DNA from: Streptomyces phaeoluteigriseus
GTDB taxonomy: Bacteria > Actinomycetota > Actinomycetes > Streptomycetales > Streptomycetaceae
Direction of reading: 5' to 3'
Length of the DNA: 64,000 nucleotides
Assembly: GCF_001896135.2 (NCBI RefSeq)
Contig: NZ_MPOH02000002.1
Coordinates: 120,818 to 184,817 of the forward strand
Positions 48,970 through 57,959 of this stretch are shown here, in pieces; the first letter of the stretch is position 1, and every line of letters begins with the position of its first letter. Position numbers and translations under genes: made by a program. The notes beneath the pieces were generated by a model. It was given only the letters and a program-made list of their open reading frames with translations, made no database searches and was not told where the DNA came from.

Positions 48970-50114
48970 CCCTGGAACGAGACCTGTACGGCCCCGATCA
49001 CGAGGCCTTCCGCGAGACGGTGCGGGCCTTCCTCACCAAGGAGGTCCTCCCGCACCACCCACGCTGGGAGAAGGACGGTGTCGTCGACCGCGAGGTGTGG
49101 CGCTCGGCGGGCCGCCAGGGCCTGCTGGGCATGGCCGTGGGCGAGGAGTACGGCGGCGGCGGGACCGGCGACTTCCGCTACAGCGCCGTCCTCATCGAGG
49201 AGTTCGCCCGTGTCGGCGCCTCCGGACTGGCCCTGAGCCTGCACAACGACATCGTCGGCCCCTACCTGACCAGGCTCGCCGACGACGAGCAGAAGCGCCG
49301 CTGGCTGCCCGGTTTCACCTCCGGTGACATCGTCACGGCCATCGCCATGACGGAACCCGGCACCGGCTCCGACCTGCGGGGCATCCGCACCACCGCCACC
49401 GACCAGGGCGACCACTACCTGCTCAACGGCGCGAAGACCTTCATCTCCAACGGCATCCTCGCCGACCTCGTCGTCGTGGTCGCCCGCACCACCCCCGAGG
49501 GCGGCAGCGCCGGGCAGAGCCTGCTCGTCGTCGAGCGCGGCATGCGGGGCTTCGAACGCGGCCGCAACCTCGACAAGATCGGCCAGAAGGCCCAGGACAC
49601 CGCCGAGTTGTTCTTCGACGACGTGCGCGTCCCCAGGGAGAACCTGTTGGGCGAGGAGAACCAGGCCTTCACCTACCTCATGGGCAACCTCGCCCAGGAA
49701 CGTCTGGCCATCGCGGTCGGCGCCGCCGCCGCGGCCGAGGAGATCCTGGACGTCACCACGCGGTACGTGAAGGAACGCGAGGCGTTCGGCCGGCCACTGG
49801 CCAAGCTCCAGCACATCCGCTTCGAGATCGCGGAGATGGCCACCGAGACCGCCGTCACCCGGACGTTCCTGGACCGCTGCGTCACCGAGCACAGCCAGGG
49901 CCGGCTCGACGCCGTGCACGCCTCGATGACCAAGTGGTGGGCGACCGAACTGCAGAAGCGGATCGTCGACCGCTGTCTGCAACTCCACGGCGGTTACGGC
50001 TACATGAGCGAGTTCCCGGTGGCCCGTGCGTTCCTCGACAGCCGTGTCCAGACCATCTACGGCGGCACCACCGAAATCATGAAGGAGATCATCGGCCGCT
50101 CGCTGCTCGGCTGA
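48966..50114 (+). CDS. Acyl-CoA dehydrogenase
   Basis: A 382-residue flavoprotein dehydrogenase. The GTG at 48966 overlaps the TGA of the monooxygenase gene, so it is translationally coupled to it. [20 protein letters not shown] is the FAD/substrate loop, [19 protein letters not shown] the beta-domain edge, and [20 protein letters not shown] the C-terminal signature in which the second Glu region provides the catalytic base in short- and medium-chain members. The likely reaction is alpha,beta-dehydrogenation of an acyl-CoA, or of an acyl-ACP intermediate of the synthase. Confidence 0.9.
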   Translation: MTLERDLYGPDHEAFRETVRAFLTKEVLPHHPRWEKDGVVDREVWRSAGRQGLLGMAVGEEYGGGGTGDFRYSAVLIEEFARVGASGLALSLHNDIVGPYLTRLADDEQKRRWLPGFTSGDIVTAIAMTEPGTGSDLRGIRTTATDQGDHYLLNGAKTFISNGILADLVVVVARTTPEGGSAGQSLLVVERGMRGFERGRNLDKIGQKAQDTAELFFDDVRVPRENLLGEENQAFTYLMGNLAQERLAIAVGAAAAAEEILDVTTRYVKEREAFGRPLAKLQHIRFEIAEMATETAVTRTFLDRCVTEHSQGRLDAVHASMTKWWATELQKRIVDRCLQLHGGYGYMSEFPVARAFLDSRVQTIYGGTTEIMKEIIGRSLLG

Positions 50115-50191
50115 GCGCCGGCCGACTCCCCTCGATGACACCTGTGTCGCGTTCGCGCGCGTCCTCGGACCCCACATGGAAGGCACCCAAG

Positions 50192-50596
50192 GTGACCACC
50201 GAAGCGTACGTGTACGACGCGATCCGCACCCCGCGCGGTCGCGGCAAGGCAGGCGGGGCCCTGCACGGCACCAAGCCGGTCGACCTGGTCGTCGGCCTGA
50301 TCCACGAGACCCTCCGCCGCTTCCCGGATCTCGACCCGGCGGCGATCGACGACGTGGTGCTCGGCGTGGTCAGCCCGCTCGGCGACCAGGGAGCGGACAT
50401 CGCCCGCACCGCCGCCCTCCTGGCGGGTCTGCCGGAAACAGTGGCCGGCGTGCAGGAGAACCGCTTCTGCGCGTCCGGCCTCGAAGCCGTCAACATGGCG
50501 GCGATGAAAGTCCGTTCGGGCTGGGAGGACCTGGTCCTGGCGGGCGGGGTGGAGTCCATGTCACGGGTGCCGATGGGCAGTGACGGCGGCGCCTGA
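50192..50596 (+). pseudogene. Thiolase (acetyl-CoA C-acetyltransferase), N-terminal fragment
   Basis: Only the first 134 of about 400 thiolase residues remain. [20 protein letters not shown] is the start, [20 protein letters not shown] follows, and [20 protein letters not shown] holds the active-site Cys. The reading frame ends right after [15 protein letters not shown], where an intact homolog would continue with GAWAMDP. A 33-bp direct repeat starts exactly at this break. The missing C-terminal two thirds carry the catalytic His and second Cys, so the product cannot work. GTG at 50192 after GGAAGG. Confidence 0.8.
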
Positions 50597-50661
50597 TCCG
50601 AGTCCGTACCTTCCGAGCGCCGGGGGGAGCCTGGTCCGAGTCCGTACCTCCTGAGCACCGG
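50591..50661. repeat. 33-bp direct repeat at the thiolase truncation point
   Basis: Copies at 50591-50623 and 50629-50661 (period 38 bp) match at 29 of 33 positions. Shared core: TCCGAGTCCGTACCT. The first copy overlaps the last codons and stop of the truncated thiolase gene. It may be a footprint of an insertion or deletion event. Confidence 0.75.
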
Positions 50662-50820
50662 CCCGGTTCCCGAGGGTGGGGCCGTCCTTCCCCGGGGCCA
50701 GGACCCCACGGGCGGCCCACCTCAATTCCCACACCGGCCCGGCTTCACCGGGCGCGCCCGCAGGGGCTTCCCCCGCCCCGGTCTCCCAGACGTTCCCATC
50801 CGACCCGCAAGGAGGCCCCG

Positions 50821-52653
50821 ATGACATCGGCACCACGCACCACCGGTGACCTGCCCGACGACCCGGCCGACCGGACCCTGCCGCAGCTGCTGGCCCGCAA
50901 CGCACGCGCGTATCCCCGACTTCCGGCCCTGTCCTGGCAGTCGGCGGAACCGGACGCCGACTGGACGACGTTCACCTGGGCGGAGGTCCACGAGCACACC
51001 CGGAGCCTCGCGGCCGGTTACCGGGCCCTCGGCGTCGGCCGCGGCGACCACGTGCTGCTGATGATGGCCAACCGGTCCGAACACTGGCTGTCCGACCTGG
51101 CCCTGGTCCGACTCGGCGCGGTCCCGGTCAGTGTCTACGGCACCGCGGCTCCCGAGCAGATCACCCACATCGCCCGCAACTGCCGGGCCCGCCTCGCGGT
51201 GGTGGAGGGGGCGGCGCAGGTCGCCGTATGGGAGCCGCTGCTGGCCGACGCCGACGCCCCGCTGGAGCGTCTGGTGGTGGCCGAGGCGGGTGCGGAGGAC
51301 AGCCACCTCCCGTACGCGGCCCTGCTCCGTGGGCCGGTGCCGGAGCGGTTCGCCGAGGAACTGGACGGCGCCCGCCCCGAGGATCCGCTGACCGTCGTCT
51401 ACACCTCCGGAACCACCGGCGAGCCCAAGGGGGTCGTCCTCACCCACGGTCAGGTGATGGCCAACGCCCTGGCGCTGGACGCCGTGGTGGAGCTGCCCCG
51501 TCACGTCGAGCACATCTGCTACCTGCCCTTCGCCCACATCGCCGAGCGGATGCTGGGCATCTACCTGCCGTGCCACCGGGCCTCGCACGTCTACCTCTGC
51601 GCCGACCCGACGCGCGTCGGCGAGGTGGTGCGCAAGGTGCGCCCCGCGCAGTTCTTCGGCGTGCCGAGGATCTGGGAGAAGCTGTCCGCCGCCGTACGGG
51701 CCGTGCTCTCGCTGATGCCGGCCGAGCAGCGGGTGCTCATCGACCGGGCGTTCGAGATCGCCCGCGAGCACGTCGGCTACCGCGAGCGGGGCGAGACGCC
51801 ACCCGCCGAGTTGGAGGAGCGTTACGGCCGCGCCCGCGAGGACGTGCTGCTGCCCATGCTGGCCGCGGGCGGTCTGGACCGCGTGACCTGGTCGGCCAGC
51901 GCGTCGGCGCCGATGCCGCTCGACGTGGTGAGGTTCTGGGCCGGTTTCGGCATCGTCATCATGGACGCCTGGGGGCTGACCGAGACCACCGGCGTGGCCA
52001 CCAGCAACAGCCCGAGGACCGGCTTCCGGCTCGGCTCGGTGGGGCGCCCGGTGGAGTCCGTGGAGATCCGCATCGCCGAGGACGGCGAGATCCTGGTGCG
52101 GGGCTCGTCCGTCTTCTCCGGCTACCTCCGGCCGGACGGCTCGGTACGGTCCGCCCTGGACGCCGACGGCTGGCTGGCCACCGGTGACATCGGCCGGATC
52201 GACGAGGACGGCTATCTCTGGCTCACCGACCGGAAGAAGGAGATGATCATCACCTCCACCGGCAAGAACGTCTCGCCGGCCCTGGTGGAGAACGCGCTCA
52301 AGGAACACCCGCTGATCGGCCAGGCGATGGTGCACGGCGACAACCGCTCCTACCTGGTCGCCCTGCTGGTGCTCGACGCGGAGGCCGCCCCCGCCTGGGC
52401 CGCCGCCAACGGTGTCGAGGCGGCGGGGGGACTGGCCGGGCTGGCGCGACACCCCGCCGTCCGGGCGGAGGTGGACCGCGCGGTCGCCGCCGCCAACACC
52501 CGGCTCAACCGCACCGAGCAGGTCAAGCGGTACGAGCTGCTGACCGAGGAGTGGGGTCCGGCGACCGGCGAGCTGACGCCGTCGCTCAAGATGCGGCGCC
52601 GGGTCATCCGGGACAAGTACGCCGACTCGCTGTCCGGGCTCTACCAGGGCTGA
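50821..52653 (+). CDS. Long-chain acyl-CoA ligase (AMP-forming)
   Basis: A 610-residue adenylate-forming enzyme of the FadD15/long-chain-fatty-acid-CoA ligase group. The P-loop motif is VVYTSGTTGEPKGVVLTHG, the A5-type motif MDAWGLTETTG, the A7/A8 region DGWLATGDIGRIDEDGYLWL, and the A10-type Lys region TPSLKMRRRVI. The ATG at 50821 follows AAGGAGG. Unlike the FAAL of the synthase, this enzyme should form acyl-CoA thioesters. It could feed the neighbouring dehydrogenases or release and activate a free acid. Convergent with the next acyl-CoA dehydrogenase gene. Confidence 0.9.
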   Translation: MTSAPRTTGDLPDDPADRTLPQLLARNARAYPRLPALSWQSAEPDADWTTFTWAEVHEHTRSLAAGYRALGVGRGDHVLLMMANRSEHWLSDLALVRLGAVPVSVYGTAAPEQITHIARNCRARLAVVEGAAQVAVWEPLLADADAPLERLVVAEAGAEDSHLPYAALLRGPVPERFAEELDGARPEDPLTVVYTSGTTGEPKGVVLTHGQVMANALALDAVVELPRHVEHICYLPFAHIAERMLGIYLPCHRASHVYLCADPTRVGEVVRKVRPAQFFGVPRIWEKLSAAVRAVLSLMPAEQRVLIDRAFEIAREHVGYRERGETPPAELEERYGRAREDVLLPMLAAGGLDRVTWSASASAPMPLDVVRFWAGFGIVIMDAWGLTETTGVATSNSPRTGFRLGSVGRPVESVEIRIAEDGEILVRGSSVFSGYLRPDGSVRSALDADGWLATGDIGRIDEDGYLWLTDRKKEMIITSTGKNVSPALVENALKEHPLIGQAMVHGDNRSYLVALLVLDAEAAPAWAAANGVEAAGGLAGLARHPAVRAEVDRAVAAANTRLNRTEQVKRYELLTEEWGPATGELTPSLKMRRRVIRDKYADSLSGLYQG

Positions 52654-52677
52654 GCCCGGCGTCTCCTTCCGCGCCGA

Positions 52678-52703
52678 TGTGACAGGGCGGCCGCCCTGTC
52701 ACA
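52678..52703. terminator. Bidirectional terminator, 26-bp perfect palindrome
   Basis: TGTGACAGGGCGG (52678-52690) is followed at once by its exact reverse complement (52691-52703). It lies in the 61-bp gap between the convergent acyl-CoA ligase and acyl-CoA dehydrogenase genes. It can form a 13-pair stem minus a few bases of loop on either strand. Confidence 0.7.
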
Positions 52704-52714
52704 CGAGGGCCGTC

Positions 52715-53853
52715 TCAGAGGCCGTAGGTCTTGCCGATGACGTCCCGCTGGATCTCGCTGGTCCCGCCGTAGACCGTGGAGGCGACCGCGGCCCGCAGGT
52801 GGCGCTCCATGTCGAACTCCGTGGTGTAGCCATAGCCGCCCATCATCTGCATGCCCTCCAGGGCGGCCCGCTTGGCGGTCTCGGTCGCCTTCAGCTTGGC
52901 CATGGACGCCTCGCGCGGGAACAGCTTGTCCGGCTGCGCGTCGCAGTCCAGAGCCACCTCGCGCACCAGCAGCCGGGTGCACTCGATCTCGGTGGCGAGA
53001 TCGGCGATCCGGTGCCGCAGCGCCTGGAAGGAGCCGACGGGCCGCCCGAACTGCTCGCGTTCGCGAACGTAGGTGACCGCGTCGTCGAAGGCGCGGCGCG
53101 CCAGGCCCAGCATGTTCGCGGCCAGGAAGAGCCGCTCGTAGTTCAGGCCGGCCATCAACTGCCGCCAGCCGTCGTCCACCTGGCCGACGACGGCGTCCGC
53201 TGGCAGCCGCACGCCGGTGAGGAAGACGTCGTTGACCTCCCGGCCGCCCATGGTCTCGATGCCCCGCACCTCCACACCCGGGGTGCGGGCGGGCAGATGG
53301 AACATGGTCAGACCGCCGTGCTTGTCCTCGCCCGTGCGGGCCACCAGCAGGATGCTCTTCGCGCAGTGCGCGTTGGAGATCCAGGTCTTCTGACCGTCGA
53401 TCACCCACGTGCCGTCACCCTTCTGGCGGGCGCGGCAGCGCAGCGCGCCGACGTCCGACCCGGCCCCCGGCTCGGACATGGCGATGGCCAGCACGTCACC
53501 GCGCACGGCACCCGACAGCACCTCCCGCCGCTGGTGCTCGGTGCCGAACCTCTCGTACGCCTTCGCGGCGATGACGGTGGTGATGAAACCCCCGGCCGGG
53601 ACCATCCCGTACGAGGTCTCCTCCAGGAAGAGGCAGGCGTCGGCCAGCCCGCCGCCGGAGCCTCCGTACTCCTCGGGCAGACACACCCCGAGCCAGCCCA
53701 GGTCGGCGAGCCTGCCGTACAGCCCGGGGTGGTGGGCCTCGCGGCCGTCCGCGGTCAGCGCGCCGCGCTGCTCCCGGGTGCCGCACTCCCGCTTGGCGAA
53801 ATCGCGGACGGCGCGACGAAATCGGCCTGTTCTTCGGTGAGGCGACTGCCCAT
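52715..53853 (-). CDS. Acyl-CoA dehydrogenase (frameshifted)
   Basis: A dehydrogenase of about 380 residues. CLPEEYGGSGGGLADACLFL near the N-terminus, AMSEPGAGSDVGALRCRARQ, QKTWISNAHCAKSILLVART and VYGGTSEIQRDVIGKTYGL are the family signatures. The ATG at 53853 follows CGGAGGACC. After MGSRLTEEQADFVA the frame is lost at about 53811 (GCG-CC instead of GCG-GCC, one base missing), then AVRDFAKRECGTREQRGALT resumes. A divergent TetR gene starts 90 bp upstream and is its likely regulator. Probable role: dehydrogenation of a medium- or long-chain acyl-CoA. Confidence 0.85.
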
Positions 53854-53942
53854 CAGGTCCTCCGGGGTGAGTGCCGCGTTACGAAGATATGGTATGCGTC
53901 TCAGCATCTCATGGGGAGGTGTTCGCCGGTATCGTGAGCACC

Positions 53943-54569
53943 ATGAGAACTGACACGAACGACGCGGGGCCCGCCCGGGCCATCGCCCCGCCGGAGACGG
54001 AGGACCCCACCGCGCGGCGGATCCTCGACGCCGCACTGGAGCAGTTCACTCTCCTGGGCCTGCGCCGCTCCTCCGTGGACGACGTCGCCAAGCGCGCCGG
54101 AGTCTCCCGCGTCACCGTCTTCCGGCGCTTCCAGACCAAGGACAAGCTGGTCGAGGCCACCCTGCTGCGCGAGCTGAGCCGGTTCTTCCAGCGGCTGGAC
54201 TCGGCTGTGGCGGCGCTGCCGACCATGGAGGAGCGGGTCGTCGAGGGCTTCGTGGTGGCCCTGCGCCACACCCGCGCCCATCCGCTCTTCGGCGGTCTGC
54301 TGCGCCTCGAACCCGAGGTCGTGCTGCCCTATCTGACGGTGCAGGGCGGCTTCTCGCTCTCCGCCACCGTCGCCTACCTGACGGGCCATCTGCGCCGTGC
54401 CCAACAGGCCGAGGGTCGCCCCGACGAGGACCCGCGTCCGGTCGCCGAGCTGATGGTGCGGGTCGCCGTGTCCTTCCTGCTCAACCCCGCCAGCTGCATC
54501 GAGATGGAGGACGAGGACCAGGCCCGGGCCTTCGCGCGCCGCTACCTGGCCCCGCTGCTCGACGCCTGA
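53943..54569 (+). CDS. TetR-family transcriptional regulator
   Basis: A 208-residue regulator with the helix-turn-helix ARRILDAALEQFTLLGLRRS and SVDDVAKRAGVSRVTVFRRF, followed by QTKDKLVEATLL. The helical ligand domain has LFGGLLRLEPEVVLPYLTV. Similar TetR proteins control fatty-acid and lipid genes in actinobacteria. ATG at 53943; a GTG at 53934 is also possible. It diverges from the acyl-CoA dehydrogenase gene and converges on the aldehyde dehydrogenase gene. The 90-bp divergent gap is comparatively AT-rich (AAGATATGGTATG) but I see no clean dyad. Confidence 0.87.
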   Translation: MRTDTNDAGPARAIAPPETEDPTARRILDAALEQFTLLGLRRSSVDDVAKRAGVSRVTVFRRFQTKDKLVEATLLRELSRFFQRLDSAVAALPTMEERVVEGFVVALRHTRAHPLFGGLLRLEPEVVLPYLTVQGGFSLSATVAYLTGHLRRAQQAEGRPDEDPRPVAELMVRVAVSFLLNPASCIEMEDEDQARAFARRYLAPLLDA

Positions 54570-54617
54570 CCGCCCGGACGCGCGGCCGGAGGCGGACCGG
54601 CGGGGCCGCCCGGCCGT

Positions 54618-56123
54618 TCAGCGGCGCCGGTGCAGTGCTCGGGCCAGCCGTACCGCGCGTTCCCTCGTGGCGGCCGGAACATCGAAGGAGGTCAGCGCGA
54701 TCGGCGGGGCGAACCGCTGCACCGTCGTCGACTGCACGGACGTGAAGGCCCGCAGCCCCTCCTCGCCGTGGATCCGCCCGAAACCGGAGTCCTGCGAACC
54801 GCCGAACGGCAGCGCCGGCACCGCCGCGAAGCCCAGCACCGAGTTCACCGACACCGCCCCCGCGCGCAGCCGCGCCGCGACGGCCGCACCGGCGCGCCCG
54901 TCGCGGCAGAACACCGCGGCCCCCAGGGCGTAGCGCGAGGCGTTGGCCCGCTCCACCGCCTCGTCCACGTCGGCCACCGGGTTGATCGCCACGACCGGTC
55001 CGAAGGTCTCCTCCGTCATCGCCGCCGCGTTCTCCGGTACGTCGGTCAGCACGACCGGCGCGACGTACGGGGCGCGCACCGACTCGGGCCCGCCCAGCAG
55101 GGCCCGCGCACCCGCCGAGACCGCACCGGTCACATGCCGCTCGACGATCGCGACCTGACCCGGCAGCGTCATCGGACCGTAGGCGGCGTCCGCCCCGGCA
55201 CCCGGCCGCAGCGCCCCGGCCCGCTCGACCACCCGTTCGCACAGTTCGGCGTGGATCTCACGCACCGCGTAGACGCGTTCCACCCCGGCGCAGGTCTGGC
55301 CCGCGTTGCTCAGCGCGCCCCACACGATCGCGTCGGCCGCCGCGGACAGGTCCGCGTCCGCGGTGACGATCACCGCGTCCTTCCCGCCGCACTCGGCGAG
55401 GAACGGCGTCAGCGTCTCGGCGCACACCGCCATCACCTTGCGGGCCGTCTCCGGCGAACCGGTGAACGCCAGCTTGTCGACCCCGGCCCGGGCCAGGGCG
55501 TCCCCGGTGGATGCCGCGCCGGTGACGGTGGTGAGCAGCCCGGCATGCTCGGGCACGGCGGCGTCGAAGAGTCGGGCCAGCAGGACCCCGGTGCCCGGAG
55601 TCAGCTCGGACGGCTTGAAGACCACGGCGTTACCGGCCGCCAGGGCGTAACCGATGGAGCCCATCGGGGTGTACAGGGGGTAGTTCCAGGGACCGATCAC
55701 GCCGATCACGCCCAGCGGCCGGTGCACCAGTGAGGCCCGCTGGTGGACGGTGAACAGTCCGGTGCGCACCCTCCGCCTGCGCAGCACGCGTTCCGCGTTG
55801 CGGGCGGCCCATGCCAGGTGCTCCAGCGTGAGCACGACCTCCAGCGCCGCGTCGCCGGCCGGCTTGCCGGTCTCCTCGGCGATGGTGCCGGCCACGGCGT
55901 CCAGGTCGGTGGCGAGCGCCTTCTTCCAGCGCAGCAGATGGTCACGGCGCCGGGACGCGGGCAGCGTGGCCCAGCCGGCCTGGGCGGTCCGGGCGCGGGC
56001 CATGGCGCGGGAGACCGCTTCCGGCCCGTTCACCGGGTGTTCGGCGATCGGCTCGCCGGTCGCGGGGGAGTGGGTGGTGAAGGCCGCGGCGCGTGGTGCG
56101 GCGGCCGGGGTGGTGTCGGTCAT
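54618..56123 (-). CDS. Aldehyde dehydrogenase
   Basis: A 501-residue NAD(P)-dependent aldehyde dehydrogenase of the succinate-semialdehyde/coniferyl-aldehyde type. PWNYPLYTPMGSIGYALAAG is the conserved nucleotide-domain stretch. LAECGGKDAVIVTADADLSA provides the catalytic Glu region, and NAGQTCAGVERVYAV the nucleophilic Cys. ETFGPVVAINPVADVDEAVE is the C-terminal block. Its ATG overlaps the stop of the MpaB-type gene by 4 bp (ATGA), so the pair is one operon. Likely substrate: an aldehyde released by the upstream oxygenase or from lipid metabolism. Confidence 0.9.
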   Translation of the reverse strand: MTDTTPAAAPRAAAFTTHSPATGEPIAEHPVNGPEAVSRAMARARTAQAGWATLPASRRRDHLLRWKKALATDLDAVAGTIAEETGKPAGDAALEVVLTLEHLAWAARNAERVLRRRRVRTGLFTVHQRASLVHRPLGVIGVIGPWNYPLYTPMGSIGYALAAGNAVVFKPSELTPGTGVLLARLFDAAVPEHAGLLTTVTGAASTGDALARAGVDKLAFTGSPETARKVMAVCAETLTPFLAECGGKDAVIVTADADLSAAADAIVWGALSNAGQTCAGVERVYAVREIHAELCERVVERAGALRPGAGADAAYGPMTLPGQVAIVERHVTGAVSAGARALLGGPESVRAPYVAPVVLTDVPENAAAMTEETFGPVVAINPVADVDEAVERANASRYALGAAVFCRDGRAGAAVAARLRAGAVSVNSVLGFAAVPALPFGGSQDSGFGRIHGEEGLRAFTSVQSTTVQRFAPPIALTSFDVPAATRERAVRLARALHRRR

Positions 56124-57061
56124 CGGGTCTCCTCAGGGGGAGCGTGGGAGGCGGACGACTCCGGCGGAACGGAGGCCTGTTCCGGCGCTGTCCCGTCCTG
56201 GAGCGGGTCCGGCGGACGGGAATGGGCCCAGTGCGGGCCCAGGTCGTCCAGGGTCCAGCCGAAGGGGTAGGTGCGCGCCCTGGGCTTGCGCGGGAACCGC
56301 TCGGGCCGTCGGGGCAGCAGGCGGATCAGCGCGGCCCGGGTGCGGAAGGCGCGGTGGACGGCGACCCGCAACCAGCGCGGTTCCGGGCGGAAGCCGAGCG
56401 CCTCCAGCAGCGGTTCGTCGAGGACGGCGAGCGAGACGCGGGACGCCAACCGCCGTACCGGGGACGGGTACCAGGAGGCCAGGATCCGCAAGGTGGCCGC
56501 GGCGACCCTGCGGTTGGCGGGGTCGTAGGCGAACATCTCCCGCTCGTAGGCGTCGTGGAGTCGCTCGAAGGCGGCGTAGGTGTCGGGCACGCCGGAGATG
56601 CCCATCATCTCGCCCATCCGCCGGCCCACCAGCGCCAGGCTCTCGGTCTCCTGCTCGGACAGGCGCCGCCAGCCGAACCGGTCGATCCACCGTTTCGGGC
56701 CCACCACCGTGGTGGCCAGGACGTAGCGGAAGTCCTCGTCGGCGATCCGGTAACGGCCGTGGACGCGGTTCAGATGGCGGGCCGCCGCCCGGCCGTGCTC
56801 CGACTCCATCCCCTCGGAGACCATCTCGTACATGGTCAGCACCGTGTCGTCGTACCGCTTCTGGCCGGCACGTTCGAACTCCTGCGTGTGGTCCAGGAGT
56901 CGTGCGATGCGGGGGACGCCGTAGTCACGCAGGAACGCGATCGACGTCCCGTGGAGGTAGTCGCGCGGGAACTCGTAGAGGGTGATCCACCGGTAGATCT
57001 GCTCGAAGTCCTGCCGCGGATCCATCTGCTGGATGCGGCGGAGCCGGCTGTGGCGGCCCAT
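56120..57061 (-). CDS. MpaB/DUF2236-family oxygenase-like protein
   Basis: A 313-residue helical protein of the DUF2236 (oxygenase MpaB / latex-clearing protein-like) family. Signature segments: YEFPRDYLHGTSIAFLRDYG, VHGRYRIADEDFRYVLATTV, and FGWRRLSEQETE. The conserved Arg and His residues of the heme-binding region seem present (RYRIADEDF; H near YDDTVLTMYEMVSEGMESEH), but I cannot confirm the proximal ligand by eye. MpaB cleaves a prenyl side chain in mycophenolic acid biosynthesis, and Lcp cleaves rubber, both yielding aldehydes. Pairing with an aldehyde dehydrogenase in an overlapping operon fits such a cleavage. Confidence 0.8.
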   Translation of the reverse strand: MGRHSRLRRIQQMDPRQDFEQIYRWITLYEFPRDYLHGTSIAFLRDYGVPRIARLLDHTQEFERAGQKRYDDTVLTMYEMVSEGMESEHGRAAARHLNRVHGRYRIADEDFRYVLATTVVGPKRWIDRFGWRRLSEQETESLALVGRRMGEMMGISGVPDTYAAFERLHDAYEREMFAYDPANRRVAAATLRILASWYPSPVRRLASRVSLAVLDEPLLEALGFRPEPRWLRVAVHRAFRTRAALIRLLPRRPERFPRKPRARTYPFGWTLDDLGPHWAHSRPPDPLQDGTAPEQASVPPESSASHAPPEETR

Positions 57062-57328
57062 GGGTGATCCCTCCTGTCGGACATCGCGGCCACCGGCTCG
57101 CGGTGCGAGTGGTCATGTCGCAGAAGCGGACGGTCCGCGCGTCGACCAGCACCTGGCCGGCCTCCCCACCGTGGTCACCTCCGGCCTCGGGTCGACGGTG
57201 CGGGTGCGCCGGGTGACGTGGCGCGCCTACGACCGTCTCCGGAGCGGATCGTGGTGGTGCCGGCTGCTCGGGATTCCATGGGAAGCACCCCCTGTGAGTC
57301 GAAGATACTGAAACTATTGAACTGTTTC

Positions 57329-57886
57329 ATGGGCCGTCAATACTCCGGACGTGACGGACACGCGCAGGCGGCCGTGGCCGCGCCTTGGATCTCGCCCCTG
57401 CCATCAACTTCCGTCAGTGCAAGGGCAGGTGACGGCCCGTCCGAACGGACGGCCCGCCCGTCGGCTTTGTGGCGTCTCGCCGCTGTGCTGGGTGTTCCGC
57501 TCGGACTCGGCCAGTCCGAGTACGACGCGATGCTCCTGCCCGGCGGGGGTCTGCTGGTGCTGCCCCTGCTGTCACTGGCCCAAGAAGGTCTGGCCTGGCT
57601 GACATTGGGTTTGGTGCGGCCGTGGGGAGAAGCGTGGCCGCGTCGGCTGCCGTGTCTCGGAGGCCGTCCGGTCCCGGTACGTGCCGCGGTCGTCCCGGCG
57701 GCGCTCGGCACACTCGCCTGCGGCGTCTACGGAGTACTGCTCATCTGGACGACCCTGCACGCTCAGATGGACATCACGCCATGGGGCAACTGGCTCCTGA
57801 CCGCCTGCTATCTGCCTGTGGCCGCCTGGGGGCCGCTACTGGGTGCGGTGACCGTGCACTACTACCGGCGCCGCACACGCCTGTGA
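57329..57886 (+). CDS. Membrane protein of unknown function
   Basis: A 185-residue protein with four predicted helices. RPSALWRLAAVLGVPLGLGQ, LAQEGLAWLTLGLVRPWGEA, PVRAAVVPAALGTLACGVYG and CYLPVAAWGPLLGAVTVHYY mark them. This RPSALWR...GLVRPWGE...AWGPLL pattern is common in Streptomyces membrane proteins of about 180-220 residues. The start is uncertain: the ATG at 57329 lacks a ribosome binding site, and the first helix expected before RPSALWR looks degraded (PLPSTSVSARAGDG), so the N-terminus may be damaged. Diverges from the MpaB operon. Confidence 0.6.
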   Translation: MGRQYSGRDGHAQAAVAAPWISPLPSTSVSARAGDGPSERTARPSALWRLAAVLGVPLGLGQSEYDAMLLPGGGLLVLPLLSLAQEGLAWLTLGLVRPWGEAWPRRLPCLGGRPVPVRAAVVPAALGTLACGVYGVLLIWTTLHAQMDITPWGNWLLTACYLPVAAWGPLLGAVTVHYYRRRTRL

Positions 57887-57959
57887 GAGGCGAGCACCCC
57901 GCACGGGCGCGCCCCGCCAACCGGTGCCCGCGTCTTGCTCCGCGCAGGCCGTCGGCCGC

